Source of the DNA: Pseudorhodobacter turbinis
GTDB lineage: Bacteria; Pseudomonadota; Alphaproteobacteria; Rhodobacterales; Rhodobacteraceae
Length of the DNA stretch: 64,000 nt
Direction: 5' to 3'
Assembly: GCF_005234135.1 (NCBI RefSeq)
Contig: NZ_CP039964.1
Span: 2,286,001 to 2,350,000, forward strand
The notes under the pieces are model-generated. The model was given only the letters and a program-made list of their open reading frames with translations. It was not told the origin of the DNA and did no database searches. This document shows, piece by piece, positions 9,613 through 20,539 of the stretch; position 1 is the first letter of the stretch; each line of letters opens with the position of its first letter. Both the position numbers and the translations under genes were made by a program.

Positions 9613-10586
9613 CCGGCCCCGATCAACATGCCCGCCCCCAAAACCAGCGCGCCGCCTAGCACCACTTGAAATGCGGCGCGCAGAAATGGGGTTTCCATAT
9701 AGCGGTTCTGGATCCAGACAATCGCCCATAGTTCGACAAAGACCAAGGCAATCGCGATTGTCGTCGCTGTCCAAAAGTCAGAGATCAGATAGGGCAGGGC
9801 GTGGCCAAGCCCGCCCAGAGTGGTCATCACCCCGGCTGATATCCCGCGTTTCACTGGCGACCCGCGCCCCGAAAGCTGTCCGTCATCCGAGGCGGCCTCG
9901 GTAAAGCCCATCGAGATACCCGCCCCGATGGCCGCAGCCAAACCGACCAGCAAGGTGGTGTGGTTATCATGTGTGGCAAAGGCCACCGCGAAAATCGGCG
10001 CGAGGGTGGAAACAGACCCATCCATCAACCCCGCCAGCCCCGGCTGCACCCAAGTCAGCACAAACTGGCGATGGGCGTTGCGGTCTTCCTCGCTGCGGGC
10101 ATCGGCGCCGAGGTGTTCATCTTCCAAGGCATGTGCCAGATCTTCATGCTGGGCCTCGGCTGCGGCCAGATCGCCCAAGAGCTTGCGCGTGGCGGCATCC
10201 GTGGTGCGGCTGGCGGCCTGTGTGTAGAAAGCTTGGGCGTCATGTTCCATCGCGGCGGCTTCGCCGCGGATTTTCTCTAGCCCGAGGTTTTCGGTCAACC
10301 ACACCGGACGGCGGGCGTAAAATCCGGCCACATGTTCGCGCCGGATCAGCGGGATCACCTTGCCAAAACGCACGACATGCAGGTCAATCAGGCGCTGGCG
10401 GTGGCCGTCCTCTTCCTCGGCCATGCCATCAAACACGGCGGCAGAGGCGGCGTAGTCCTTGCGCAAAATTTCGGCATAGCTGCGGTAGATGCGGGCATCA
10501 TCTTCTTCGGATGAAATCGCCAGTGCCAGAATTTCCTGCTCGTTCAGGTCGGAAAAGCGGCGGCGGCTGGAAAATCCCGGGATCAT
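9609..10586 (-). CDS. mbfA: Membrane-bound ferritin, ferritin-like plus VIT1/CCC1 domains
   Basis: A 325-residue fusion: an N-terminal ferritin/rubrerythrin-like four-helix domain (about residues 15-160) with metal-ligand candidates in SSEEDDARIYRSY and AEEEDGH, then a C-terminal VIT1/CCC1-type domain with about five membrane helices (GSVSTLAPIFAVAFAT, FTEAASDDG). MbfA proteins of Bradyrhizobium and Agrobacterium export iron from the cytoplasm and protect against iron and peroxide stress. The ATG at 10586 follows GGAGAG; an upstream TTG gives a 4-residue extension and is less likely. A palindrome resembling an Irr box lies 14-28 bases upstream, fitting the known repression of mbfA by Irr at low iron. 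Confidence 0.9.
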   Translation of the reverse strand: MIPGFSSRRRFSDLNEQEILALAISSEEDDARIYRSYAEILRKDYAASAAVFDGMAEEEDGHRQRLIDLHVVRFGKVIPLIRREHVAGFYARRPVWLTENLGLEKIRGEAAAMEHDAQAFYTQAASRTTDAATRKLLGDLAAAEAQHEDLAHALEDEHLGADARSEEDRNAHRQFVLTWVQPGLAGLMDGSVSTLAPIFAVAFATHDNHTTLLVGLAAAIGAGISMGFTEAASDDGQLSGRGSPVKRGISAGVMTTLGGLGHALPYLISDFWTATTIAIALVFVELWAIVWIQNRYMETPFLRAAFQVVLGGALVLGAGMLIGAG

Positions 10587-10599
10587 AGCTCTCTCCAAT

Positions 10600-10614
10600 T
10601 TAGAATGGTTCTAA
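10600..10614. promoter_or_regulatory. Irr-box (ICE)-like palindrome upstream of mbfA
   Basis: TTAGAA-TGG-TTCTAA is a perfect inverted repeat located between the mbfA start codon and the stop of the upstream M23 gene. It matches the core of the iron control element bound by Irr in alphaproteobacteria. Its position overlaps a possible -10 element, consistent with repression. Confidence 0.65.
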
Positions 10615-10640
10615 TTAATGTGCGCTAGATAAAAAGGCAA
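10613..10640 (-). promoter_or_regulatory. Possible mbfA promoter
   Basis: On the minus strand TTGCCT (-35-like) and TTAATT (-10-like) are separated by 16 bases, and the latter abuts the Irr-box-like palindrome. This is a pattern match only. Confidence 0.35.
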
Positions 10641-10662
10641 TCCCCCAAGGTTTCGCAGTCGC

Positions 10663-11547
10663 CTAAACCGCAAACCGTGCCGGGTTGAGCCGCAGGATAA
10701 GGTTCGGATCGGGGCAGATCTGCGACCAGACGTTCCACAGCCCCGCGTGACCGACACCAAAGAAGTTACCCTCATTCTGCTCCAACATTGATGTCATGAT
10801 CTGGAAATGCAGATGCGGTGCCCAGCCGCCATTCTCATGCCAATCGCCAAGATGGGCAATCACTTGTCCTGCTGTTACCTTGTCCCCGACGGCAAGCAGC
10901 CCCGGCAGGCTGTCGCCCAGATGGCCATAAAGCGTGAAAAACGGTACTGGCCCATCATGCTCCACTATCAGGGTATGGCCGTAATCCAGCGGATCGGCGT
11001 TATAGGTCAGGTGCCGCACGGTGCCCGCAAGGGGCGCATGCACCGCCACGCCAGCAGGCGCAAAGACATCGATGCCGAGGTGGACGGTGCGGCGCTCATG
11101 GCTGGCGCTATCGGCGAATTGCTCGGCGGCATAAACGGTACGGTTTTCACCATAAAGCCCGATGCCGTAGGGCACGCCTTGGGCGGCAAACCAGATATCA
11201 AAAGCGGGGTCGGAAAAGGCGGGCATATCGGCACGCTGCCCGCCCGTGGGCAGGGGGATGCTGGGGCCTGTGTTGATTTCAGGCAGGAAAACGGGGGCAA
11301 CATCGGCGGCGTTCAGATGGCTGATGATCGCGCTTGCACCCTCGACGGCCTCTTGGCCCGCGCCCGCCCGCAACACCGCCCGCAGCAGGGCTTGATCGAC
11401 CGATGTCAGGCGGGCCGTGATCTGAGGTGTGCAATGGTCCAGCAGGTCTGCCAGCTCCAGCGGGCCACCTGATGCGGCAAGGTGTAGGGCGGCGTAAAGG
11501 TCGGGCTGGTCGATCAGTCGGGCGGCAAGGGCGAGATAATCGGGCAT
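10663..11547 (-). CDS. Freestanding M23 (LytM) peptidase-domain protein without a signal peptide
   Basis: A 294-residue protein whose C-terminal half is an M23 zinc metallopeptidase fold: HLGIDVFAP carries the first His and Asp, and WAPHLHFQ the final HxH. The N-terminal 110 residues match nothing I recognise. No signal peptide or membrane helix is visible, odd for a peptidoglycan hydrolase. Wording such as APLAGTV, NADPLDYGHTLIVEHDG, FTLYGHL and CPDPNLIL closely resembles the M23 module found between the kinase and class III aminotransferase modules of large trifunctional proteins. It follows the M15-like gene by 3 bases, so the two are almost certainly cotranscribed. Confidence 0.8.
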   Translation of the reverse strand: MPDYLALAARLIDQPDLYAALHLAASGGPLELADLLDHCTPQITARLTSVDQALLRAVLRAGAGQEAVEGASAIISHLNAADVAPVFLPEINTGPSIPLPTGGQRADMPAFSDPAFDIWFAAQGVPYGIGLYGENRTVYAAEQFADSASHERRTVHLGIDVFAPAGVAVHAPLAGTVRHLTYNADPLDYGHTLIVEHDGPVPFFTLYGHLGDSLPGLLAVGDKVTAGQVIAHLGDWHENGGWAPHLHFQIMTSMLEQNEGNFFGVGHAGLWNVWSQICPDPNLILRLNPARFAV

Positions 11548-11550
11548 GGT

Positions 11551-12219
11551 CTAGTCCTTAGGCTCGGCCCAGCGGGCGGGGATGGGGGGATAGCGAACGC
11601 CCCTAAAGGGCGGAAAATCGGCATAGCGGGCTTGGCGTGTGGTCAAATCTTCGACCGGATCGGTGCGGGCTGCAAGCAGTTTCCCCTTGGGCGCGACGTA
11701 AGAGGAAATGATCCGCGCGGGGGCCTCGCGCCATGTCAGGTTGAAACCGGCGTTGATGGGGAAAAACCACATCTCATGATAGGGCAGGTGGTCATGCACC
11801 CACCACGCAAGATCGCGCCAGTCGCGGCCCCGGTTGTATTGATCGGCAAACCACGGCACCACCACGGACACGCAGGCCCCCATGCGCCCCGCCGTGTCGC
11901 GTCGGTCCCAGATATGGCCCGCGTAACTCGCCTCATTGCGCGCGCATTTCAGGTTGTGCGCATTGCCAAAGCCGTTGACGGCCGGGCTGCGGTAGGCCGA
12001 TCGGACCGCGAGCGGGCCAAAGGTTTCCACCAACGGGTCCAGAAGCTGGGTGCAAAAGGCGGTGCCTGCGGCGATAAACAGGTCCACATCCGCGGGCAAG
12101 TTGGGAATGGCGTGGAAATTCCCGATCTCGGAATACAGAAAATCGCGGGCATAGAAATGCCGTGACAGCCGCGTGCGGCCCAGACGCTCCAATAAGGAAA
12201 ACGACGTAATCTTGCGCAT
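11551..12219 (-). CDS. Putative M15-like (peptidase M15_3-type) protein
   Basis: A 222-residue protein with features reminiscent of zinc D,D-carboxypeptidases of family M15: VRSAYRSPAVN resembles the RSGYRSP entry segment, followed by NAHN, a GHIWDRRDTAGRMGA stretch where the His/Asp ligands would sit, and LPYHEMWFF as the possible third ligand. The spacing departs from the usual SxHxxGxAxD motif, so catalysis is uncertain. There is no signal peptide. It is the first gene of a two-gene unit with the M23 protein. AAGGGG precedes the ATG, and ilvD is divergent with 121 bases between the starts. Confidence 0.6.
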   Translation of the reverse strand: MRKITSFSLLERLGRTRLSRHFYARDFLYSEIGNFHAIPNLPADVDLFIAAGTAFCTQLLDPLVETFGPLAVRSAYRSPAVNGFGNAHNLKCARNEASYAGHIWDRRDTAGRMGACVSVVVPWFADQYNRGRDWRDLAWWVHDHLPYHEMWFFPINAGFNLTWREAPARIISSYVAPKGKLLAARTDPVEDLTTRQARYADFPPFRGVRYPPIPARWAEPKD

Positions 12220-12340
12220 TATGACCCCTTTCCTTGTCTAAAACACTATGCGCCGTGCGATCTGGGTGCAATCGCATCTTGCCCCTTTCGCATCACCGCT
12301 TTATCCCTTTGACCAAAGCGACTTCCCGGAAGGACCAGCC

Positions 12341-14074
12341 ATGAACAATACCCGTTTCGACAAATCCAAACTGCCATCCCGCCACGTTACCGAAGGCCCG
12401 TCGCGCGCGCCGCACCGCTCGTACTTCTATTCCATGGGAATTTCCGAGGAAGAGATTCACCAGCCGTGGGTTGGCGTTGCGACCTGCTGGAACGAGGCGG
12501 CACCTTGTAACATCTCGCTGAACCGGCAGGCGCAAGCGGTGAAGGGCGGCGTGAAAAAGGGCGGCGGCACCCCGCGCGAATTCACCACCATCACCGTGAC
12601 CGACGGCATTGCGATGGGCCATGAGGGCATGCGCTCCTCGCTGGCCTCGCGTGAGGCGATTGCCGACACGGTAGAGCTGACAATGCGCGGCCATTGCTAT
12701 GACGCGATTGTGGGGCTTGCGGGCTGCGACAAATCGCTGCCGGGGATGATGATGGCGATGGTGCGGTTGAACACGCCGTCGGTGTTTATCTATGGCGGGT
12801 CGATCCTTCCGGGCCGTCTGAACGGTAAAGATGTGACTGTGCAGGATGTGTTCGAGGCCGTGGGCCAGCATCAGGCCGGCAATATGACAGATGCCGAGCT
12901 TGAGATTTTGGAACGTATCGCCTGCCCTTCGGCCGGTGCTTGTGGGGGCCAGTTTACAGCCAACACCATGGCTTGCGTGTCCGAAGCGATCGGCCTTGCG
13001 CTGATGAATTCTTCCGGTGCGCCGGCGCCTTACGAAAGCCGCGATCAATACGGTGAGGCCTCGGGCGTTGCCGTGATGAACCTGATCGAGAAAAACATCC
13101 GCGCCCGTGATATCGTTACGCGCAAGTCGCTGGAAAACGCCGCGCGGGTTGTGGCCTGTACCGGTGGCTCGACCAACGCAGGGCTGCATTTGCCTGCCAT
13201 CGCGCATGAGGCGGGGATCGACTTCGATCTTTCGGATGTATGCGAGATTTTCCGCGACACGCCTTATTTTGTCGACCTCAAGCCCGGCGGGCAATATGTC
13301 GCCAAGGATCTTTATGAGGCAGGCGGTATTCCGGTTGTGATGAAAGAGCTGCGCAAGGCAGGCCTGATGCATGAGGATTGCATCACCGCTTCTGGCCGTT
13401 CCATGGGCGAAGAGCTTGACCGGATTCAGGGCGAGGCCGATGGCCGTGTTATCCATGCGATCTCCAACCCGATCACCAAAACCGGCGGCGTTGTCGGCCT
13501 GAAGGGCAACCTTGCCCCCGAAGGTGCGATTGTGAAAGTTGCCGGAATGAGCGCGGAACAGCAGGTCTTCAAAGGGCCGGCCCGTGTGTTTGAATGCGAA
13601 GAAGATGCGTTCGAGGCGGTAAAGGCACGCGGCTATGAAGAAGGCGAAGTGATCGTCATCCGCAACGAGGGCCCCGCAGGCGGCCCCGGCATGCGCGAGA
13701 TGCTTTCGACCACTGCCGCGCTTTCGGGCCAAGGCATGGGTAAGAAAGTGGCGCTGATCACGGACGGGCGTTTTTCGGGTGCGACCCGCGGTTTCTGTGT
13801 GGGTCACGTCGGGCCAGAGGCAGCCCATGGCGGCCCGATTGCCTTGCTGCAAAACGGCGACATGATCACCCTGAACGCCGTTACAGGCGAGCTGTCGGTG
13901 GACCTGACGGACGCAGAACTTGCGACCCGCAAGGCCAATTGGAAGGGCCCGCGCCAAACCGAGTATGACAGCGGCGCGCTTTGGAAATATGCGCGTCTTG
14001 TGGGTGGTGCGCGGCTTGGCGCTGTGACCCATCCCGGCGCGCAGAAAGAGCGGCATGTCTATATGGATCAGTAA
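12341..14074 (+). CDS. ilvD: Dihydroxy-acid dehydratase
   Basis: IlvD dehydrates 2,3-dihydroxy-3-methylvalerate and 2,3-dihydroxyisovalerate in isoleucine and valine synthesis, using a labile Fe-S cluster and Mg2+. The 577-residue length is typical for the short-form enzyme. Visible signatures are [17 protein letters not shown] near residue 120, [16 protein letters not shown] near residue 195 and [17 protein letters not shown] near residue 485. The start at 12341 is preceded by GGAAGGA; an open extension upstream to 12248 lacks similarity to the family. The 3' end overlaps a lipoprotein gene by 20 bases. Confidence 0.97.
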   Translation: MNNTRFDKSKLPSRHVTEGPSRAPHRSYFYSMGISEEEIHQPWVGVATCWNEAAPCNISLNRQAQAVKGGVKKGGGTPREFTTITVTDGIAMGHEGMRSSLASREAIADTVELTMRGHCYDAIVGLAGCDKSLPGMMMAMVRLNTPSVFIYGGSILPGRLNGKDVTVQDVFEAVGQHQAGNMTDAELEILERIACPSAGACGGQFTANTMACVSEAIGLALMNSSGAPAPYESRDQYGEASGVAVMNLIEKNIRARDIVTRKSLENAARVVACTGGSTNAGLHLPAIAHEAGIDFDLSDVCEIFRDTPYFVDLKPGGQYVAKDLYEAGGIPVVMKELRKAGLMHEDCITASGRSMGEELDRIQGEADGRVIHAISNPITKTGGVVGLKGNLAPEGAIVKVAGMSAEQQVFKGPARVFECEEDAFEAVKARGYEEGEVIVIRNEGPAGGPGMREMLSTTAALSGQGMGKKVALITDGRFSGATRGFCVGHVGPEAAHGGPIALLQNGDMITLNAVTGELSVDLTDAELATRKANWKGPRQTEYDSGALWKYARLVGGARLGAVTHPGAQKERHVYMDQ

Positions 14075-14639
14075 GGTCTGCATATGTGCGTTTTTGGTAT
14101 CGGGCTGCGTTGCACCCGGTACCACGAAGGCACTGCAGTCGGGTCAGGTCGCGCGCAAAGACGTGGCCATTTCCGGGATAAAGCTGGCGGGCCCCGTCGG
14201 CTTTTGTCCGTTGACCCGTACGCGCCAGAAATTTGACGGTGCTGAGTTTGTCGCCTTCGCGCCATGTGACGGCTCCGAAGGTCCGATCCTTGCGGCGACG
14301 GTGGGGCCGAATGGCAGCGCCAAAGGGGTGGTCCTGACCAAAGCGTCCCTCGCCCCGTTTTTCAAGACCTTGGATGGCAAGGCCGCCCTGCGCGGTGCGG
14401 GCAATAATGATGATATCATCGTGCATGATGTGCGCGACATCCGTGGCGGTGTGACCTTGGGGCTGACACGAAGCGCCGAGGATAAGGAAAACGAATCCTG
14501 GCGGACGTTGATGGCGGTTGGCGAGCGGCTGATCACTCTTTCGGTTCGCCCCCGGCAAGACAAGACGATAAGCAACAGCGAAGGCCGCCGCCAGATTGAT
14601 CGCTTTGCAGCGGCTGTGCGCCGCGCCAACGGGCTGTGA
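14055..14639 (+). CDS. Putative lipoprotein of unknown function
   Basis: A 194-residue protein starting inside the ilvD 3' end in another frame. The N-terminus (ICAFLVSGC) is a short hydrophobic stretch ending in a lipobox with Cys at residue 18, so it should be an acylated periplasmic or outer-membrane lipoprotein. The mature part is soluble with no recognised domain; two further Cys (near residues 50 and 70) could form a disulfide. The 20-base overlap suggests it is translated from the ilvD transcript, although a functional link to branched-chain synthesis is not implied. Confidence 0.7.
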   Translation: MSIWISKVCICAFLVSGCVAPGTTKALQSGQVARKDVAISGIKLAGPVGFCPLTRTRQKFDGAEFVAFAPCDGSEGPILAATVGPNGSAKGVVLTKASLAPFFKTLDGKAALRGAGNNDDIIVHDVRDIRGGVTLGLTRSAEDKENESWRTLMAVGERLITLSVRPRQDKTISNSEGRRQIDRFAAAVRRANGL

Positions 14640-14738
14640 CGCTGGATAAACATTTTTAACGATTATGTGAGACGACAGTCATAGTTTCTAATGAGGCATC
14701 TTGCAGCGGTGCCTGAAGAGAGAGTGACGGCGCAAACT

Positions 14739-15518
14739 ATGATGAAGCAGCGAGACCGGTGGATTGACAAAGTGATGTACCGCCGCATGTTGCGGCGTTG
14801 GGCCAGATTGGCTGATATGGCCGAGGGGCTCGATTTGGAAAGCTTGCGACGCTATCGCGGGCAGGCGTTGAGTTTGCGTCGCAATCTGGACCGGGTGATA
14901 CATCAAGCCGAACACCGGCTGGCCTTGCCGTTGATCGGGTCCGATGCTGCACCCAAGCCGATCGGGTCGGATTGGGCATGGCGGCCGGAGCCGTGGTACG
15001 GCCCGATCGCATTTTCGGGCTTGTCCAGCGTCAAGAACCAAACCTCGATCTGTGACGGGGTGAAGGTATTCCACGATTGCCCGCACAATGAACTGACTGT
15101 CCGCCAGCTCCGCAACTCGGACGAGGCGCACCTTGCACCTTTCGGTCTGCGGATGGATGTTTTCCGGTTTGAAGGCTCTTTTTTGTCGCTGGTGTTGGAG
15201 TTGCCCGATGCGGCGGTGGAGGGTTTGCGCCTGACCCATCTGATCGGGCTCAACGCGACGGTTGAGGCGGAAAAACCGCTTGAAATCTATGCGCGTTTGA
15301 ACGTCAAGCAGGGGCCGAACGTGGAACAGATCGTGCGTCAACTGCCTTTGGAGGAGGGGGGGGCGAATGTCTTCGTGGAATTTGACCTCGCCTATACCAA
15401 GCTCGCGGAGAAGCAGATCGACCGGATCTGGGTGGATCTGATCTTTGACCGCGCGGAAATGAACCAGATCACGCTGCGCGATGTGACGTTCTCTCGTCGG
15501 CCAAGGGCGGAATTGTGA
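14739..15518 (+). CDS. DUF6478 family protein
   Basis: A soluble protein of 259 residues if started at 14739 (WIDKVMYRRMLRRW near the N-terminus, as in homologues I remember); an in-frame ATG at 14691 would add 16 residues, and neither start has a strong ribosome site. Conserved-looking segments include LALPLIGSD, DWAWRPEPWYGP, LRQLRNSDE-like text and PFGLRMDVFRFEGSFLSLV. DUF6478 is a Rhodobacteraceae family of unknown function. Its stop overlaps the start of the next gene (TGATG), pointing to translational coupling with the small coiled-coil protein. Confidence 0.7.
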   Translation: MMKQRDRWIDKVMYRRMLRRWARLADMAEGLDLESLRRYRGQALSLRRNLDRVIHQAEHRLALPLIGSDAAPKPIGSDWAWRPEPWYGPIAFSGLSSVKNQTSICDGVKVFHDCPHNELTVRQLRNSDEAHLAPFGLRMDVFRFEGSFLSLVLELPDAAVEGLRLTHLIGLNATVEAEKPLEIYARLNVKQGPNVEQIVRQLPLEEGGANVFVEFDLAYTKLAEKQIDRIWVDLIFDRAEMNQITLRDVTFSRRPRAEL

Positions 15519-15901
15519 TGCAGCGGCAAGAGAGCAAGGCAGCCAAGCTGATCAAGACGCGGATGCGGGCAGGTGTCTGGGAAGGTGTGTTGATCGGGGC
15601 GGGCGATGCGCCCGAGATCCACGTCTGGCATCTGGGGGAACCGATCGCAGGTGCCACCCTGACCGCGATGGAGGGTGGCAACTGGGCCTTACAGGTTCCG
15701 ATCCCGGTCGAAACCCTATGCGACGGCGTGCAGACATTCCTGATTTTCGATGCGGCATCGGATGAAAAGCTGGGGCATTTCGCCCTCGTCAGCGGCGACG
15801 CACTGGAAGATGATATCCGCGCCGAGGTGGATCTTTTGCGCGCGGAGCTGGATATGCTCAAACGGACCTTCCGGCAGCATTGCCTGAGTGCGACAGTCTG
15901 A
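15518..15901 (+). CDS. Small conserved-looking protein coupled to DUF6478 gene
   Basis: A 127-residue soluble protein. The first 90 residues form a beta-rich domain (GVWEGVLIG, GNWALQVPIP, FLIFDA) and the last 30 a likely coiled coil (EVDLLRAELDMLKRTF). I recognise no named family. The ATG at 15518 is preferred over a GTG at 15515; AAGGGCGG lies upstream inside the preceding gene. Tight coupling to the DUF6478 gene suggests the two proteins act together. Confidence 0.7.
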   Translation: MQRQESKAAKLIKTRMRAGVWEGVLIGAGDAPEIHVWHLGEPIAGATLTAMEGGNWALQVPIPVETLCDGVQTFLIFDAASDEKLGHFALVSGDALEDDIRAEVDLLRAELDMLKRTFRQHCLSATV

Positions 15902-15955
15902 TCAAAGGTGATTTACCCCAAGGTTTGCATTTCAAAACGGGTGCGCCATTGGTGA

Positions 15956-18037
<2,082 letters not shown>

Positions 18038-18065
18038 CGGGCTTTGCCCCCTTTGGCAAAGCCCG
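18038..18065. terminator. Hairpin terminator between convergent genes
   Basis: An 11-bp perfect stem (CGGGCTTTGCC pairing with GGCAAAGCCCG) with a 6-base loop begins directly after the stop of the FadH-like gene. It can serve either strand. Confidence 0.6.
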
Positions 18066-18066
18066 G

Positions 18067-18090
18067 GCCGGGGAAAGCGCTTTCCCCGGC
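18067..18090. terminator. 24-base perfect palindrome, second hairpin
   Basis: GCCGGGGAAAGC followed directly by its reverse complement gives a loop-free 24-base palindrome one base after the preceding hairpin and 9 bases before the stop of the EF-hand gene. Together they probably terminate both convergent transcripts. Confidence 0.5.
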
Positions 18091-18099
18091 AAGAGGCGC

Positions 18100-18336
18100 T
18101 TATTGCACCAACAGATCCGCGCCCGTCGCGGTATTGAACTCGGCCGGATCAACCTCGCCATCGGCGTTCGCATCCATCGCGGCAAAGACCTCTTCGGTCA
18201 TGTTGGGATAGGTCGCGACCAGTTCCTCCATCGACCATGTTCCATTGCCATCGACGTCGGCAGGGGCCTCTTGGGCAAGGGCGGGAAGGGTGGTCATGCC
18301 GGCGACAAGGCCAAGTGCGATCATCAAACGGGTCAT
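18100..18336 (-). CDS. Small secreted EF-hand protein
   Basis: A 78-residue protein with a signal peptide (hydrophobic residues 4-20, likely cleavage after ALA at 21) and two EF-hand loops, DVDGNGTWSMEE near residue 27 and DANADGEVDPAE near residue 54, each with the Asp/Asn/Glu ligands expected for calcium. It is probably a periplasmic calcium-binding protein of unknown role. The start at 18336 is chosen because GAAGGAAT precedes it and the signal peptide begins there; an in-frame extension of 12 residues upstream is less likely. Confidence 0.8.
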   Translation of the reverse strand: MTRLMIALGLVAGMTTLPALAQEAPADVDGNGTWSMEELVATYPNMTEEVFAAMDANADGEVDPAEFNTATGADLLVQ

Positions 18337-18683
18337 ATCATATTCCTTCAACAAGTTGGGCGCAGGCACCATGCCTTCGCCTGAACAGAGCTAATCCGCG
18401 TCGGAACACTATTCCATAGGGCGCACCTATAGGCGGAAATCCCCGCCAAATTTTCGCCGATAGGGCTAAATCGGGAAACAATTTTCCGCGCAAAGCAAAT
18501 CCAGCCCCTTTTCTTGCCGCCAGAACCGGCCCAAATCAGCGCGCTATTGCCGCCCATGTTTGTTTCCGGGCCATTAACGATCCTTGTAAATAACCCCTAA
18601 CTGGCCGCGCTTGTGCCGCGATATTGCCCGAATTGGTGATCAGTAAGGGGGCATAGGCCTGTACTTATCGCATAGGGAATACA
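18337..18683. other. Divergent intergenic region without a gene
   Basis: These 347 bases separate the EF-hand gene from the LysR gene. No coding sequence, RNA gene or convincing promoter was recognised. It must hold both promoters, and LysR regulators usually bind such regions to control themselves. Confidence 0.6.
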
Positions 18684-19589
18684 ATGGATCGACTGACTGA
18701 AATGGAAGCTTTCGCCACGGTGGTGGATCAGGGTGGGTTCACCGATGCGGCGCGCAAGCTGGGAATCTCCAAATCTGCTGTTTCCAAACATGTCTCCTCG
18801 CTTGAGGCACGGCTGGGGGCGAGGTTGCTGAACCGTACCACCCGCCGCGTCAGCCCGACCGAGATTGGCCTTGCCTATTATGACCGCGCCCGCCGTGTGC
18901 TCAATGACGCAGGGGAGGCGGATGCGCTTGTCACCTCGATGCAATCCGCGCCCACGGGCCTGTTGCGCATCAGCGTGGCGACGGATTTTGGTGTGAGCCT
19001 GCTCTCGCCGATCTTGGGGGATTTTCTGGCGGAATATCCGGATATCACCGTCAATATGGTGCTCAATAACCGCTATGTAGAGCTGATTTCCGAAGGCTTC
19101 GATATGGCGGTTCGGATCGGTGATCTGGAAGATAGCAGCTTGCGGGCGCGCAAATTGACAGAGACTTCCAAACGTATGATCGCCTCCCCCGGCTATTTCC
19201 AAAAGCACGGGCGTCCGATGAAGATCGACGATCTGAACGAACACAAACTTTTGCACTATTCGAACCAAGCGAACGGAAATGTGTGGAAAATTCCTTCGCC
19301 ATCGGGAGAAAAGCGACAAGTGCGCACGGCGGGCTGGCTGACGGTCAATGATGGCCAGTCGTTGCTGAATGCTGCGATATCGGGGCTTGGCATCGCCTAT
19401 CTGCCATCGTTTCTATATGCTGATGCCCTGAAAAAAGGTGAGGTGGTTGAGGCGATCCCCAACTTGCCGGTTGATACGCTTGGCATCTATGCGGTATATC
19501 CGCCGGGACGATTTACGCAGCCCAAAGTGCGCGCCTTCATTGATTTTCTGGCGCGGCGCTATGCCGATCAGGGGCCGGACGGCTGGTAG
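18684..19589 (+). CDS. LysR family transcriptional regulator
   Basis: A 301-residue regulator: an N-terminal winged helix-turn-helix (residues 1-60; FTDAARKLGISKSAVSKHV is the recognition region) followed by a type 2 periplasmic-binding-like effector domain. It resembles the AaeR/DmlR-like branch of LysR proteins (RLLNRTTRRVSPTEIG, GFDMAVRIGDLEDS). Targets cannot be inferred: the divergent neighbour encodes an EF-hand protein and the downstream gene is convergent. Its stop codon directly abuts the stop codon of the opposing OmpA-family gene, with no spacer. Confidence 0.92.
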   Translation: MDRLTEMEAFATVVDQGGFTDAARKLGISKSAVSKHVSSLEARLGARLLNRTTRRVSPTEIGLAYYDRARRVLNDAGEADALVTSMQSAPTGLLRISVATDFGVSLLSPILGDFLAEYPDITVNMVLNNRYVELISEGFDMAVRIGDLEDSSLRARKLTETSKRMIASPGYFQKHGRPMKIDDLNEHKLLHYSNQANGNVWKIPSPSGEKRQVRTAGWLTVNDGQSLLNAAISGLGIAYLPSFLYADALKKGEVVEAIPNLPVDTLGIYAVYPPGRFTQPKVRAFIDFLARRYADQGPDGW

Positions 19590-20537
19590 CTACTCGGCTG
19601 CGGTCAAAATAGCCTCGACCCGCCGGTTCTTCTGGCGGCCCTCTTCGGTCAGGTTGCTGGCAATGGGGGCCAGATAACCCACGCCCTGCGCCTCTATTTG
19701 CGCGGGCGGAATGCCGTAAACCTCAATCAGGCGGGTACGGACAGAGGCTGCGCGGCGTTTGGAGATGACGATATTCCCCTCCAACCTGCCCGACGCATCC
19801 GTATGCCCCACCAGCGCCACGCGCCGGTCGGGGTTGGCAAGCAGCCAATCGGCCAAGGTGGCCAGCGCCGCATATGGCCCCTCGCTTAAATCGGCAGCGC
19901 CCGTGCCAAAGTCGAGCCCCTCCAGCACGGCGGTCCCGGTGTCAAAAAGCTGGGCGAGATCACTGTCCGTTGCGGGCAGCAGGGGGGTGTCCTGCTGTGT
20001 GACGATATTCGTTGCGGCAAAAAGCGGCGGGCCTGCATCCTCTATCGCGCGGGTGATTTGCACAAACCCCTTGCTGGCAGAGCGGCTGACCAAAAGGCCG
20101 ATCGCCTCGGGGCCGGCCTCAACCTCGCGCTCCACCGAAAGATAACGGAAATCGCCAAGGTCCACATGCATGTCGGGTTCGGGCAGCACATCGATTGCAA
20201 AGCGGAAATCAAAGCCGCCGCAGCCTTGGGTTTCACATTCAAAGACGGGGGTGAAACCGGCAGCAAGCAGTTGCGCGCGCAGCGGTTGGATCAGGTCAAG
20301 GCTGCTAAGGCCGGGCGTATCGATCTGCCACGCGGCGCGCTCAATGGTGCCGTCGATGATCTTGCTGGGCAGCCCGTCTTTGGTCCAGCGGCCCGTGGGC
20401 ATGGCAAAGCTGGCGCGCGTGGTGTCGGGGGCGGCGGTCGGCGTGGCCGGGCCGGGAAATTCCAGCGTAAATGCCTGCGCCCCCGACGCCGCGGCTAAGA
20501 ACGCCAATCCGATCCATGCTTGTATTGCTTTGCCCAT
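19590..20537 (-). CDS. OmpA-family outer membrane-associated protein
   Basis: A 315-residue secreted protein with a signal peptide ending near residue 22 (ASGAQA), a central domain of unknown type (GCGGFDFRFAIDVLPEPDMH) and a C-terminal OmpA-like peptidoglycan-binding domain from about residue 205 (DFGTGAADLSEGPYAALATL, VGHTDASG, SKRRAASVRTRL). The C-terminal domain should bind diaminopimelate-type peptidoglycan. It starts two bases after the stop of the GNAT gene, so it is the last gene of a cinA-GNAT-ompA transcript. Confidence 0.88.
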   Translation of the reverse strand: MGKAIQAWIGLAFLAAASGAQAFTLEFPGPATPTAAPDTTRASFAMPTGRWTKDGLPSKIIDGTIERAAWQIDTPGLSSLDLIQPLRAQLLAAGFTPVFECETQGCGGFDFRFAIDVLPEPDMHVDLGDFRYLSVEREVEAGPEAIGLLVSRSASKGFVQITRAIEDAGPPLFAATNIVTQQDTPLLPATDSDLAQLFDTGTAVLEGLDFGTGAADLSEGPYAALATLADWLLANPDRRVALVGHTDASGRLEGNIVISKRRAASVRTRLIEVYGIPPAQIEAQGVGYLAPIASNLTEEGRQKNRRVEAILTAAE

Positions 20538-20539
20538 CG

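Noticed and set aside
12293..14125. A 610-codon open frame on the strand opposite ilvD
   Set aside because: Antisense to a strongly conserved gene, with shadow-like composition rich in His, Arg and Gly and no family resemblance; long antisense frames are common in GC-rich coding DNA.
18560..18590. CtrA-like TTAA-N7 element upstream of the LysR gene
   Set aside because: Second half reads TGTA rather than TTAA; single mismatched hits of this length are expected by chance.
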